64,000 nt of DNA, from NCBI GenBank assembly GCA_023386265.1, contig JAEWKA010000002.1:1-64000 (forward strand), written 5' to 3'. Every line of letters begins with the position of its first letter. The first letter of the stretch is position 1. Shown one piece after another: positions 8,338-17,520 of the stretch. This DNA is from Bacillota bacterium. GTDB taxonomy: Bacteria; Bacillota; Clostridia; Oscillospirales; Oscillospiraceae. The notes under the pieces are model-generated. The model was not told the origin of the DNA and did no database searches. It saw nothing but the letters and a program-made list of their open reading frames with translations. A program made the translations under genes and the position numbers.

Positions 8338-10524
8338 TCATGCGGCAATCCGGTTCATAACAGTCGCTGCCATTGCGCGGCTTGCTGTATCTTCCGGAAC
8401 GAAGGTCGTCTCCGTTTCACCCGTCATAAGTCCCGTTGCTGTGCAGTATGCGACGGCGGCTTTAGCCCAGTCGGCTATGGCCGATGCGTCGGAATATTTA
8501 AGCGAGAGGTCTGTCTGTGTGGCGGCACCCTTATAGACCGCATAACGATAAAGCATAGTGGCCATCTGCTGGCGCGTCAGCGAGATGTTTGGCTCGAAGG
8601 TCTTGCTCGTAATTCCATCGACTATTTTGTTCTGAGCTGCCCATAGTACGGCGGTGGAATACCACTGCCCGTCTGCGCAGTCGGTAAACATGCCCGAGAC
8701 ATTGCCAGTCACAGCAGGAGAGCCTGCATGACGGTAGAGCATGGTGACAAGCATGGCGCGGCTCATCGCGGAATTCGGTTCAAAGGTAGTTGCAGTGATG
8801 CCCTTCATTATGCCCTTGCTATAGGCGCTGTTGACAGATGTGTAGTACCAGTCGTAGGAGGCAACGTCCGCAAACGGGCTCGTGACGAGAGTGATGCGGC
8901 TCTGTGTCGTACCATAGCTCGCGGGTACGATACCCTTCAGCGTTTCTGTTATATAGCTGATGAGCACCTGATTGTCGAGCATAATGTTTTCAAGCGTATA
9001 CTTGTTGTCCATGAACATATTTATTCCGTCTCCGCCGGACTTAAGCATATAGTTGTGGGAGGCAAGTGTATAGGTCTTGGTGAGCACGATAGGCTCGTAT
9101 GCTCCGGTGGTTTTGTTTAAAACCTGTACGTCCTTTACGCGGCGAATATCGCCGACGCTTACAAACATCTTCTTGTCATCAACAACGACACTCGACGTAT
9201 ATGTCGTATCAATGGTGTACTTGAGGCCGGATACCTGCAGAAAGCCGCCGTTCTCATTAGGATATGAGCGTGAGGCCATTTCCAGCGCATCGATTATTTC
9301 CTGTCCTGTCGCCTGACAGACGCACAGCGCGTTTCCGTAGGGGTTGACCGCGATGATCTGCGAATATGTTATATCTCCGGCAGCAATGCTGTCTCTGATT
9401 CCGCCGCCGTTGACCCAGCCGATATCGGCTCCGCCAATGCTGCGGTATGCGTCGGCAACGAGGTCACCCATGTTGGTTTCCTTGCTGCGAACAGCTCGGG
9501 TGCCATCTGCATTCATAATAGTCAGAGCAACGGAGGTCTTGGCAACCACGGTTTTTAGGAGAGCTTCATTTTTGGCCTTGATCTCGCTGATATAGGCCGC
9601 AACCGTGCTGTCCTTTGCCGTGTAGCCGGTCACAAGTTCGCTCGTTACGCTGCCGTCGGCCTTAATGACGACTTTGCCGATCGCTGCTATCTTTGTGCCG
9701 GAGGAGGTCAGAACAACGGACTTACCACTCTTATCCGTAACATTCTGGGAAGCAACAACACTGTGCGAATGACCGTCGATGAAAGCTGTCAGTCCGGTTA
9801 CGTTTGCAATGATATCGGTTGAACGCCAGGGCGCACTCTGGGCATCGATACCGCAGTGACCGACAGCGACAACGTAATTCGCGCCGGCGGCTTTTGCGGA
9901 ATCGACAGCCGTCTGCACTGCCTTATAGAGCTCGGCGCCGTTGTTGCCCTCGCAGAAGCTGTAAATATAGTTGCCGGCCGAATCCTGAAAATATGCGGGA
10001 GTCGATTTGGAGAAGCTCTCGGGTGTGTCGATACCGACATAGGCGACTTTCACGCTTCCGTAGGTAATCATCCTATAGCTGTCAAATACCGGCTTGTTTG
10101 TCTTTAGGTCAATGAAGTTGCAGCAGGCATAGCTCGTACTCTGTAGCTTTGCCAGCTCAAGGAACCTGCTCATGCCATAGTCGAACTCATGGTTTCCGGG
10201 CACTATGACATTATAGCCGACCCTGTTCATGATATTGACCGTATATTCACCCTTCGACAGAGTACCCAGCGCGCCGCCCTGAAGAGCGTCACCCACGTCA
10301 ACCAACGAGACATAATCGGTGGTCTTCAGCATATCCGTTCTATATGCCGCAAGACCTGCGTAACCGATATTGTCATCCACCGCGCAGTGCACATCGTTGG
10401 TGTAGAGAATAACGATGTCCTTGCTGTCAACCGCTAGTGCATTGCCGCCAATTCCAGTGCAGAAAAATGTTGCGACAAGAGCTACCACAAGGAAAAACGT
10501 CAAGGGTTTTTTCGTTGTTTTCAT
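8338..10524 (-). CDS. Secreted 5'-nucleotidase/metallophosphatase with three SLH domains
   Basis: A 728-residue UshA/NucA-type enzyme that hydrolyses nucleotides (or related phosphoesters) outside the cell. Residues 1-31 form a signal peptide (basic start, hydrophobic core, cleavage near ALAVDS). The dinuclear-metal motifs follow in order: NDVHCAVDD, DVGDALQGG, GNHEFDYG, GHCGIDAQ and DGHSHSV. The 5'-nucleotidase C-domain has VNGGGIRDSIAAGDI, NPYGNALCV and SGGDGINMF. From about residue 550 there are three SLH repeats (FADVASYDWYY, FTDCADGQWYS, YSDASAIADWA starts), which anchor proteins to pyruvylated cell-wall polymer. GGAGG lies 7 bases before the ATG. It appears monocistronic and probably serves phosphate or nucleoside scavenging. 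Confidence 0.93.
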   Translation of the reverse strand: MKTTKKPLTFFLVVALVATFFCTGIGGNALAVDSKDIVILYTNDVHCAVDDNIGYAGLAAYRTDMLKTTDYVSLVDVGDALQGGALGTLSKGEYTVNIMNRVGYNVIVPGNHEFDYGMSRFLELAKLQSTSYACCNFIDLKTNKPVFDSYRMITYGSVKVAYVGIDTPESFSKSTPAYFQDSAGNYIYSFCEGNNGAELYKAVQTAVDSAKAAGANYVVAVGHCGIDAQSAPWRSTDIIANVTGLTAFIDGHSHSVVASQNVTDKSGKSVVLTSSGTKIAAIGKVVIKADGSVTSELVTGYTAKDSTVAAYISEIKAKNEALLKTVVAKTSVALTIMNADGTRAVRSKETNMGDLVADAYRSIGGADIGWVNGGGIRDSIAAGDITYSQIIAVNPYGNALCVCQATGQEIIDALEMASRSYPNENGGFLQVSGLKYTIDTTYTSSVVVDDKKMFVSVGDIRRVKDVQVLNKTTGAYEPIVLTKTYTLASHNYMLKSGGDGINMFMDNKYTLENIMLDNQVLISYITETLKGIVPASYGTTQSRITLVTSPFADVASYDWYYTSVNSAYSKGIMKGITATTFEPNSAMSRAMLVTMLYRHAGSPAVTGNVSGMFTDCADGQWYSTAVLWAAQNKIVDGITSKTFEPNISLTRQQMATMLYRYAVYKGAATQTDLSLKYSDASAIADWAKAAVAYCTATGLMTGETETTFVPEDTASRAMAATVMNRIAA

Positions 10525-10811
10525 TTTTTATCCTCCATATGCATATTATTTCCAACCGTAATTCTATTGTAAATATAACACATTCCTATGTGAATTTGAA
10601 GAAGAATTTTGTACAGTTATAATAAAAAATGTGTAAAATTCAGCTTGAAATAGCGGTAATATGCGAAAAACATCAAGCGGGGCACCGACCCCAAGGAATC
10701 CGTGTCCCACTTTAATGAATTTGGCCTTTTAGACGTATATTTTTGAGAAGCCGTCGTTCTCAAACGATATGAGAACAGGTTTCATATGGTTAAATAAAGC
10801 CTTAAAACTTA
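10525..10811. other. Intergenic region, no gene recognised
   Basis: AT-rich next to the nucleotidase start, where its promoter must lie. Around 10670-10745 a plus-strand frame reads KRGTDPKESVSHFNEFGLL and may be a gene scrap, but it has no start or match that I can name. Confidence 0.35.
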
Positions 10812-11567
10812 CTATTCATATTCAACGACGTCGATCCAGCGTAACAAAAATTCTCGCTCCTCTGGCTTGCCCTTTACAGACTGGGACGCCGCAACAATGG
10901 GTATCCATTTCTGAATATACTGCTTTGCGGTATCGCTTTTTTTACAAAACAGGTTCAAATATTTATTCGCCAGGGCGGTATCTCCGGTTAGGCAAAACAA
11001 AAGATAGGTTCGAGCCACATCGGCGGAGGCGTTTCCCTGTGTCGCGTGCGACCAGTCAAGGATATACGGGGTTCCGTCCTCCGAAATAATAATATTGGAG
11101 GGATTGAAATCTCCATGACACACCTTTCTGTGCTTCGGCATGCCGTCAAGTCGCGTATGCAGCTCGTAGCGCGTCGTGGCGTCAAGTGTCGTCGCGCTGA
11201 TTTTGCGGTTCATCTTGTCTCGGAGCAGCGTAAGCAGCGGCGCTTCCTTGGAGTGCACCTCCATCTGCAAATTGACAAAAAGCTCAAGGTGCTCGTCCTG
11301 CTTTTCTGGATTTTCGGACATCAGTTGCTGGAGTGTTTTGCCCGCGATATATTCCAGAACAACTGCCCACTTCCCGTCGACTTTCAGCACCTCAAGGAGC
11401 TTAGGGATGTGTAGCCCTGTTTCCTCCACTCGTGCCTGATTCAGAGCCTCGTTAAGAACATCAGCCTTTGAATAGGATTCGTCGAACATTTTTATTACTC
11501 TGTCACCGTCGCGGTATATTCTTTTCGTGGCTCTTACGGCAATTATCTGATCATCCTTTAAATTCAT
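10812..11567 (-). CDS. APH/choline-kinase-fold phosphotransferase
   Basis: A 251-residue kinase of the aminoglycoside phosphotransferase/choline kinase fold. The catalytic loop is VCHGDFNPSNIII (Asp as base, Asn binding Mg) and the second metal motif is YILDWSHATQGN, the DFG equivalent. An N-terminal lobe with VIKMFDES carries the ATP-binding Lys. Small-molecule substrates of this family include aminoglycosides, choline, homoserine and sugars; nothing in the sequence fixes which. AGGAGG precedes the ATG and the gene begins 12 bases after the adhE stop codon, so it is co-transcribed with adhE. A resistance role is possible but the linkage to adhE speaks for a metabolic kinase. Confidence 0.8.
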   Translation of the reverse strand: MNLKDDQIIAVRATKRIYRDGDRVIKMFDESYSKADVLNEALNQARVEETGLHIPKLLEVLKVDGKWAVVLEYIAGKTLQQLMSENPEKQDEHLELFVNLQMEVHSKEAPLLTLLRDKMNRKISATTLDATTRYELHTRLDGMPKHRKVCHGDFNPSNIIISEDGTPYILDWSHATQGNASADVARTYLLFCLTGDTALANKYLNLFCKKSDTAKQYIQKWIPIVAASQSVKGKPEEREFLLRWIDVVEYE

Positions 11568-11579
11568 TGCGTTTCCTCC

Positions 11580-14189
11580 TTACTTGCCATAGTACGCGTT
11601 CAAATACATCTGCTTAATTTCGCTCATCAGCGGATAACGCGGATTTGCTCCGGTACACTGGTCATCAAACGCTTGGTCGACCATTTCGTCGAGTCTATTA
11701 AGGAAGTCCTCTTCATTTGGAACATAGTCGCGGATGGTGGATTTGATGCCCACCTTATTTTTTAGTTCATTTATAAGCAAAATTAGTCCCTCGAGCTTTG
11801 CCTCATCTGTCTCCCCCTTAACACCCAGATAATCGGCTACCTCTGCATAGCGGGCAAGAGCGTGCGGATGGTCGTATTGCGAGAAGGTTCCCATTTTCAC
11901 GGGTGCTTCAGATGCATTGAACCTAAGCACCTCGTTGATCATTAGAGCATTGGCAACCCCATGCGGCAGATGGTGGAAGGCGCCGAGCTTGTGTGCCATC
12001 GAGTGGCAGACGCCGAGGAAAGCGTTTGCGAACGCCATACCCGCCATAGTTGCGGCATTCGCCATCTTCTCGCGGGCAGCAGGATCGCAGGACCCGTTGT
12101 CATAAGCGCGGGGAAGGTACTCAAAAATCATCTTCAAAGAGCGAAGCGCGAGTCCGTCGGTATAATCCGTCGCGAGCACTGACGCATAGGCTTCCAATGC
12201 GTGCGTGACGGCGTCGATACCTGAAGCGCTAGTCAGCCCCTTAGGTGCGTTCATCATCAGGTCTGCGTCAACGATAGCCATTTTGGGCATAAGCTCGTAG
12301 TCCGCGAGCGGATATTTGACGCCGGTCGTTTCATCGGTGATGACCGCGAACGGCGTTACCTCGGAGCCGGTACCAGCAGAGGTTGGTATCGCAACAAAGT
12401 ATGCCTTTTCGCCCATCTTCGGGAAAGTGTAAATCCTCTTACGTATATCCATAAAGCGCATCGCCATATCCATAAAATCGGCTTCGGGATGCTCATAAAG
12501 GACCCACATTATCTTCGCGGCATCCATGGCCGAGCCGCCGCCGACGGCGATTATGACGTCCGGGACAAACCGCGTCATTTGCGCTGCGCCTTCTTTTGCG
12601 CTAGCAAGCGTCGGATCAGGCACGACATTGGAGAATGTCGTGTGCATGATGCCCATATCGTCCAGCTTCTTTTCGATAGGTTTGGTATATCCGTTTTCAT
12701 AGAGGAAACTGTCGGTCACTATAAACGCTTTTTTCTTTTGCATTACCGCGCCGAGCTCATCCAGCGCCACCGGCAGGCAGCTCTTCTTTATATACACCTT
12801 TTCAGGCACTCTGAACCAGAGCATGTTTTCTCTCCTCTCGGCAACGGTTTTTATATTCAGAAGGTGCTTTACGCCGATGTTATCCGATACACTGGTTCCG
12901 CCCCAACTTCCGCAGCCGAGGGTCAGGGACGGCGCGAGCTTGAAGTTGTAGAGATCGCCGATGCCGCCATGAGCAGCCGGGGTGTTTACAAGAATTCGGC
13001 AGGTCTTCATACGGGAAGAAAACTCGTCAAGTTTAGCCTGCTCCGTTTCGACATTCAGATAGATGGAGGAGGTGTGACCATAGCCGCCTTCAACAACCAG
13101 ATTTTCGGCTTTTTCAAAAGCGTCATTGATGTTTTTCGCGCGGTACATTGCAAGAACGGGGGAGAGCTTCTCATGCGCTAATTCTTCGGTCTGGTCTACA
13201 CTTTCGACCTCGCCAATCAGTATCTTCGCGCTTTCGGGAACGGTTATTCCGGCAAGCGAGGCTATTTTATACGCGCTCTGACCTACGATCTTTGCGTTCA
13301 GTGCTCCATTAATTATAATCGTCTTTCTAACCTTTTCTAGTTCCTCGGAATTCAGAAAATAGCATCCGCGATAAGCAAACTCCTTTTTCACCTGTTCGTA
13401 TATCTTATCGAGAACGATAACGGACTGCTCAGACGCGCAGATAACGCCGTTGTCAAAGGTTTTAGAGTGGATTATTGAGCTGACAGCCAGAAGGATATCG
13501 GCACTGTCGTCAATGATTGCCGGAGTGTTTCCGGGTCCGACTCCGATTGCGGGCTTGCCGCTGGAATAGGCCGCCTTAACCATGGCCGGTCCGCCGGTCG
13601 CGAGAATAATGTCCGCTTCTCTCATCAATACGTTTGTCAATTCAAGGCTAGGGACATCTATCCATCTGATGATACCTTCCGGCGCACCGGCTTCGACCGC
13701 CGCTTCAAGTACAATTTTTGCAGCGGCAATAGTGCTGAGTTTGGCTCTGGGATGGGGGCTGAGGAAAATGCCATTTCTCGTTTTCAAAGCAAGCAGAAGC
13801 TTGAATATTGCAGTTGAAGTCGGATTTGTCGTCGGGATCACAGCCGCGATTACCCCAATCGGCTCCGCGATTTTTTTCACTCCGTACTGCTTGTCTTCCT
13901 CGATGACACCGCAGGTTTTTGTATCTTTATACGCATTGTATATATACTCGGCGGCGTAATTGTTCTTTATGACTTTGTCCTCAACAACGCCCATGCCGGT
14001 TTCTTCGACCGCCATTTTCGCAAGCGGGATTCTTGCTTTATTAGCTGCTATTGCGGCAGCTTTAAAGATTTTGTCGGCCTGCTCCTGTGAAAACGTCGCA
14101 AAGCTGCTCTGAGCTCTGCGCACTTCGAGCAAAGCCTCCTGCAATGACTCAACGCTTTCCACAATTTCATGTTCTTTTCTCTTTTTCAT
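11580..14189 (-). CDS. adhE: Bifunctional acetaldehyde-CoA/alcohol dehydrogenase AdhE
   Basis: Reduces acetyl-CoA to acetaldehyde and then ethanol (or butyryl-CoA to butanol), oxidising two NADH and so closing the redox balance of fermentation. The first half is an aldehyde dehydrogenase domain with catalytic Cys in NGVICASEQS and the cofactor motif GVGPGNTPAI. The second half is an iron-dependent alcohol dehydrogenase with GGGSAMDAAKI and metal-binding histidines in CHSMAHKLGAFHHLPHG. With the start at 14189 (AGAGGTG 7 bases upstream) the protein has 869 residues, as expected; an ATG at 14312 would add 41 non-family residues. It is expressed from a promoter embedded in a long palindrome (listed separately) and followed closely by the kinase gene. 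AdhE forms spirosome filaments in other bacteria. Confidence 0.96.
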   Translation of the reverse strand: MKKRKEHEIVESVESLQEALLEVRRAQSSFATFSQEQADKIFKAAAIAANKARIPLAKMAVEETGMGVVEDKVIKNNYAAEYIYNAYKDTKTCGVIEEDKQYGVKKIAEPIGVIAAVIPTTNPTSTAIFKLLLALKTRNGIFLSPHPRAKLSTIAAAKIVLEAAVEAGAPEGIIRWIDVPSLELTNVLMREADIILATGGPAMVKAAYSSGKPAIGVGPGNTPAIIDDSADILLAVSSIIHSKTFDNGVICASEQSVIVLDKIYEQVKKEFAYRGCYFLNSEELEKVRKTIIINGALNAKIVGQSAYKIASLAGITVPESAKILIGEVESVDQTEELAHEKLSPVLAMYRAKNINDAFEKAENLVVEGGYGHTSSIYLNVETEQAKLDEFSSRMKTCRILVNTPAAHGGIGDLYNFKLAPSLTLGCGSWGGTSVSDNIGVKHLLNIKTVAERRENMLWFRVPEKVYIKKSCLPVALDELGAVMQKKKAFIVTDSFLYENGYTKPIEKKLDDMGIMHTTFSNVVPDPTLASAKEGAAQMTRFVPDVIIAVGGGSAMDAAKIMWVLYEHPEADFMDMAMRFMDIRKRIYTFPKMGEKAYFVAIPTSAGTGSEVTPFAVITDETTGVKYPLADYELMPKMAIVDADLMMNAPKGLTSASGIDAVTHALEAYASVLATDYTDGLALRSLKMIFEYLPRAYDNGSCDPAAREKMANAATMAGMAFANAFLGVCHSMAHKLGAFHHLPHGVANALMINEVLRFNASEAPVKMGTFSQYDHPHALARYAEVADYLGVKGETDEAKLEGLILLINELKNKVGIKSTIRDYVPNEEDFLNRLDEMVDQAFDDQCTGANPRYPLMSEIKQMYLNAYYGK

Positions 14190-14322
14190 ACTTTTCACCT
14201 CTGGTTTTTGTATTATATTTTCTGCAAAAATTGAAGATTTAGACCACGTATTTCCTTTTATTCGTGGACGTAGCCCCTCGTATTCGAGACGCTCCGCTTT
14301 TGTCATTTGCATCCTTATTGTT

Positions 14323-14372
14323 AATCGGTATTATTATATCGATATTCTGTTATCGATATAATAATACCGATT
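14323..14372. promoter_or_regulatory. 22-bp perfect inverted repeat overlapping the adhE promoter
   Basis: The arm at 14323-14344 (begins AATCGGTATTATTATATC) is perfectly complementary to the arm at 14351-14372, with 6 bases between. The right arm contains the predicted -10 box of adhE, so a dimeric repressor bound here would block transcription; alternatively the start of the transcript folds into a hairpin. It does not match the Rex consensus apart from one TTGTTAA-like half next to its left end. Confidence 0.7.
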
Positions 14373-14386
14373 AAGGACATTGTCAA
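14358..14386 (-). promoter_or_regulatory. adhE promoter
   Basis: On the minus strand TTGACA (14381-14386) and TATTAT (14358-14363) are separated by 17 bases, a near-consensus sigma-A promoter. The predicted start of transcription is near 14350, leaving a leader of about 160 bases before the AdhE start codon. Confidence 0.75.
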
Positions 14387-14539
14387 TATAATAACAAAGT
14401 TTTGGAGGGATGCTGTAATATCCGTCTTTTGCATATGCTTCAACTGTGGAACAGGTATAAAAGCAGGCTGTATGATATGAACAACACCTCTATAGTTAGA
14501 CCAAATAATAGACTTAATAATGAAAAATAAGTAGTTTTA

Positions 14540-14576
14540 AAGTGAGAGGAGTCGTCTTAGACGACTCCTCTCACTT
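14540..14576 (-). terminator. Perfect 17-bp hairpin after the dehydratase operon
   Basis: The arm at 14540-14556 (AAGTGAGAGGAGTCGTC) and its complement at 14560-14576 enclose a 3-nt loop. It lies about 110 bases after the last gene of the leftward dehydratase operon. No strong T-run follows on the minus strand (TTTAAAACTAC), so termination is likely but not certain. Confidence 0.55.
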
Positions 14577-14683
14577 ACCTGAAGATATATCCGGTGCTTT
14601 CATCAAATCTTCAGATGATGATCAGGTATTCAAAATATCTGCAAGGCTATTTTGGCTTTGAAAAGACACAAACTAATTATAAA

Positions 14684-15976
14684 TTACAATTTGACCACGG
14701 TTGTTAGGTATTCCGCAATACTCCGCTGGATTTCATCCGGCGATTTGTAGCGACCGTCGATACAATCAACATCTATCAGCAGCGAGGGAAGGCCATAATG
14801 CTCCTGAATGTAATCCGACAGAATCTTAGTGGAGGCCCAGGTGTGCTTGCATCCGACATGTCCGAAGAACACGGAAGTGTTGATATTGAAATTGTCCATG
14901 AGATACTTGATTCTGTCTGTATAATAATCGACAGGGCCTGCCGCGCCGTGAATCATAGGGAAGTTCATCATCTTTCTGGCCATAATTCGATAGCAGTCTT
15001 CCCTATCGTCCATATGCTCGTAAAAGTCACCTCTAAAATGACCAAGAACATCCATGACACATATGGCTCCGCAGTTTTGCTCCAGCCATGTGTAGGTTTT
15101 GACATTGGCCCAGTGCATATTCTGGTGGAAAAGCATACGGTATTTCTCCTCTGGGCAGGCACCCATACCCAGCTCAATCATCATCTCTCCGGCATCGTAC
15201 TCGTGCTGAAGAAAATCTGCCAGGGCCGGATCTGCCGCCTGGCCGCTCATGCAGGCATTTGCAATTAGCAGGCTGCTGGGAAGAGGACAGGGCGTGTGCC
15301 TACGCTGGTCAGCGCATTTCACTAGCAGCCCACTTGTTTCGTTTGCAACATCCATGCAATATTTTAACTTGTCCCAGTCAAGCTTCGTGCCTGTGAAATT
15401 TTCCATAAATTCGATAAATTCCTTTGTTTGCCTGACAAGGTATTGTTCTCCGCGCTCATCTCTGCGAAAAGGCGTGTCGAAGGTGAATGTGGGCTTGTTC
15501 AGGATTTTTTGCATACTTGGATAAGCAATTCTGGAGGAGTCACAAGGCACGGTTGAATAGACAAAAGCGTCGGGCTCAACGCCATACTGACCTGCGAGCA
15601 AGGCCCCAAGCTCAATTTTATCCAAGGCACACATGCTCTGGTTTGTATACCGCTCGCAGAGGTCGATGTACTTTGCTGCAACATCGGTATTGGGCGCAAG
15701 GCTTAAGGGGAGCTGGTCAAGATAGTAGGGCTGGCAGTCAAATGCATAGATAACATCGACGGGAACAGGTCCGCCGAAAAATATAAGTTTTTTGCCATTT
15801 TTGTGCGCGTCACGTATTGGTAACCAGGTCGCTTTCTGTATTTCGTATGTCCATATGGTGTCAGGATTTTTTTCCAAGCAACGGTTATACTTACTTTCCA
15901 CGGTATCGCAAATAAAGTCCATCGTGCTCATTTCGCCGCTCAAAACCTTGCTTGAGTTATCAACAAATTGTGCCAT
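14684..15976 (-). CDS. 2-Hydroxyacyl-CoA dehydratase, larger subunit (HgdB/FldB/BcrC superfamily)
   Basis: A 430-residue member of the 2-hydroxyacyl-CoA dehydratase/benzoyl-CoA reductase superfamily, which removes water from (R)-2-hydroxyacyl-CoA by a ketyl-radical mechanism or reduces aromatic CoA esters. Family features include IFFGGPVPVDVIYAFDCQPYYLD, quoted here only as its core VDVIYAFDCQP; the cluster cysteine in TVPCDSSRIAYP; and the C-terminal VGCKHTWAS followed by SLLIDVDCIDGR. It begins 3 bases after the smaller subunit stop and ends the operon. Substrate specificity (hydroxyglutaryl, lactoyl, phenyllactyl or other) cannot be read from sequence. The ATP-dependent activator normally needed for the first electron transfer is not encoded nearby. 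Confidence 0.85.
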   Translation of the reverse strand: MAQFVDNSSKVLSGEMSTMDFICDTVESKYNRCLEKNPDTIWTYEIQKATWLPIRDAHKNGKKLIFFGGPVPVDVIYAFDCQPYYLDQLPLSLAPNTDVAAKYIDLCERYTNQSMCALDKIELGALLAGQYGVEPDAFVYSTVPCDSSRIAYPSMQKILNKPTFTFDTPFRRDERGEQYLVRQTKEFIEFMENFTGTKLDWDKLKYCMDVANETSGLLVKCADQRRHTPCPLPSSLLIANACMSGQAADPALADFLQHEYDAGEMMIELGMGACPEEKYRMLFHQNMHWANVKTYTWLEQNCGAICVMDVLGHFRGDFYEHMDDREDCYRIMARKMMNFPMIHGAAGPVDYYTDRIKYLMDNFNINTSVFFGHVGCKHTWASTKILSDYIQEHYGLPSLLIDVDCIDGRYKSPDEIQRSIAEYLTTVVKL

Positions 15977-15979
15977 TGC

Positions 15980-17110
15980 TCAGACCTCCTTTTCAATCAT
16001 TTCGATAAACGCTTCTGCACGGATTTCAAGCTGACCGACGTTCGATAATTTCTGTTCACGCTCCACATTGAGAAGAGGGATTCCCGCATTTTTAAGCTCA
16101 TCTTCGAGAAATACGTTCTCGCCACCCCAGCACTCGCAGTTTTGCATTTTTTGATAGATTAATCCATCTACCATATATTCTTTTGCCCTGCGGAGTATCA
16201 GCTCATGAAGCTCGTCGCGGTTGTCTATCATACGCGGACATACCAGACGATCAATGTAGTAATCCGCAACAGACCCGATAACGTCGTCTTTTCTTATAAT
16301 AAGCTCTTCCCCGAATGCCATGCTTCCCAGACAAAGCGTATCGGCAACGACAAGTCCGCCCATTTTTTCAATTATTTCTACATACGTAGGGTTGTCCATT
16401 GCGCTGCCTATCATCATAAGGCGTGCACGATATCCAGACAACGGTTCCCTGTTGCCTACGTCGGCGAGCAGCGCCTTCATAAGTTCTATGTATTCCTCCA
16501 CCGGAATATTTGTCGACGATAGCATGATGCTCAGCGCTTCCGTACCGGTGATTACCGGGGGATCCTGTTTTTGAAGATCTAAAACCTGCTTTACAAGTCT
16601 ACGCGCCTCGTTATAGAGTTCTGCGGATTTTATAAGCTTTTCGTCTGTGATTTTGTTGCCGCTAAGCTGCTCAATCGCAATAACAAGATCCTTAACCTCA
16701 TCCTTGTAGAATTCCTTTGTGGTCTTGCTTCTCATTCGTGGAACGCCGAGCTCAAAAAAGAACTGGCTTTTTCCGCTTGCCTTTGTGTATGCCTTCCAGT
16801 TGTCAAAGATTCTCACCGCCTGCATGCAGCCATCTGAGGTAACCAGTCCGTCCAACTCGTATACGTCATCAATAAAATATTGAAGAATTGATTTTGCAAA
16901 GCTACAACTGAAACTTGACATCCACACCTCTGCTTCACTATAGTCTTCGCAGTAAGTTGCCCGGAGTCTTACCGGCAACACGTCCGCTGCATGGAGTATT
17001 TCCTGAGGAACGTAGCAACAGATAATACCCAATGCTTTTTTACCCGTCGATCTCCATGCGTTGATCGACTCATTTGAAATCTTTGCGTCGAATAGCTTTT
17101 GGTAGTTCAT
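15980..17110 (-). CDS. 2-Hydroxyacyl-CoA dehydratase, smaller subunit
   Basis: A 376-residue partner of the next gene. The N-terminal motif IICCYVPQEILHAADVLPVR is characteristic of the family, and cysteines at about 31, 69 (SFSCSFAKS) and 95 (TSDGCMQAVR) are at positions that ligate the [4Fe-4S] cluster in characterised subunits; QNCECWGGEN lies near the C-terminal cluster region. AAGGAGG precedes the ATG. It is the first gene of a two-gene unit, about 410 bases downstream of the iron-sulfur flavoprotein gene on the same strand, with a terminator and hairpins between them, so it probably has its own promoter. Together the two subunits should form the heterodimeric dehydratase component; electron supply may come from the neighbouring flavoprotein (inference). 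Confidence 0.85.
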   Translation of the reverse strand: MNYQKLFDAKISNESINAWRSTGKKALGIICCYVPQEILHAADVLPVRLRATYCEDYSEAEVWMSSFSCSFAKSILQYFIDDVYELDGLVTSDGCMQAVRIFDNWKAYTKASGKSQFFFELGVPRMRSKTTKEFYKDEVKDLVIAIEQLSGNKITDEKLIKSAELYNEARRLVKQVLDLQKQDPPVITGTEALSIMLSSTNIPVEEYIELMKALLADVGNREPLSGYRARLMMIGSAMDNPTYVEIIEKMGGLVVADTLCLGSMAFGEELIIRKDDVIGSVADYYIDRLVCPRMIDNRDELHELILRRAKEYMVDGLIYQKMQNCECWGGENVFLEDELKNAGIPLLNVEREQKLSNVGQLEIRAEAFIEMIEKEV

Positions 17111-17262
17111 GTGTTTCCTCCTTAATTTGCATTGTAAACCTTGCTTAATTTTTATTGTAAATCGCTAATTTTGCATCAAATGTCAAAATATGTGTAAACG
17201 TTGATTTTACGATGATGGTAGAACAAAAGAAAAGGAGAACTTTTTTGACAGACTATATTATT

Positions 17263-17302
17263 ACAAGCCAGCCACCGGTGGGTATTCCGGTGACTGGCTT
17301 GT
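17263..17302. repeat. Hairpin upstream of the dehydratase operon
   Basis: ACAAGCCAG at the left end pairs with CTGGCTTGT at the right end, with an inner ACCGG/CCGGT pair, giving a stem of about 14 pairs with a small bulge and an 8-nt loop. No T-run follows on either strand, so a regulatory or RNA-processing role is possible. Confidence 0.5.
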
Positions 17303-17434
17303 TGCATGTGGCGGTGTTATGGCTTCAGCAAATATCCATTGCGGTCTCAAAAGCACTTTTATTGATTAATATAATGCTAAAAATCACGAAGTATTTCGTT
17401 TTTTAATATGTTCCACGTTTACCTTATAAAAATG

Positions 17435-17468
17435 CAAGGACTTGGGAAGACGATTTCCCAAGTCCTTG
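17435..17468 (-). terminator. Bidirectional intrinsic terminator
   Basis: CAAGGACTTGGGAA (17435-17448) pairs perfectly with 17455-17468 around a 6-nt loop. On the minus strand it is followed by CATTTTTAT, which suits the end of the flavoprotein gene 50 bases upstream. Confidence 0.8.
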
Positions 17469-17520
17469 TTGAATTAGTTTTTTGTCGGAAACGAAAATAG
17501 GTGGGGCTCGCTTCGTTTCC

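Larger units (their letters stand above)
14190..14683. other. Intergenic region upstream of adhE
   Basis: Contains the adhE leader, promoter and palindrome, and further left-strand terminator structure of the upstream dehydratase operon. No additional gene is seen. Confidence 0.6.
17111..17520. other. Intergenic region upstream of the dehydratase operon
   Basis: Holds a bidirectional terminator at 17435-17468, a hairpin at 17263-17302 and three degenerate ATTGTAAA-type repeats between 17131 and 17208 next to the dehydratase start. TTGACA occurs on the minus strand at about 17181-17186, but the following -10 is poorly spaced. A short plus-strand frame at 17212-17406 overlaps the hairpin and is not considered a gene. 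Confidence 0.5.

Noticed and set aside
12489..13181. 230-codon plus-strand frame opposite adhE
   Set aside because: Antisense shadow of a strongly conserved gene; no start signal and composition is that of a complementary strand.
14190..14312. Longer AdhE starting at the upstream ATG
   Set aside because: The 41 additional residues do not resemble AdhE N-termini, and AGAGGTG is correctly placed for the ATG at 14189.
14300..14400. Rex operator at adhE
   Set aside because: Only one TTGTTAA-like half-site is present; the long palindrome has a different sequence.
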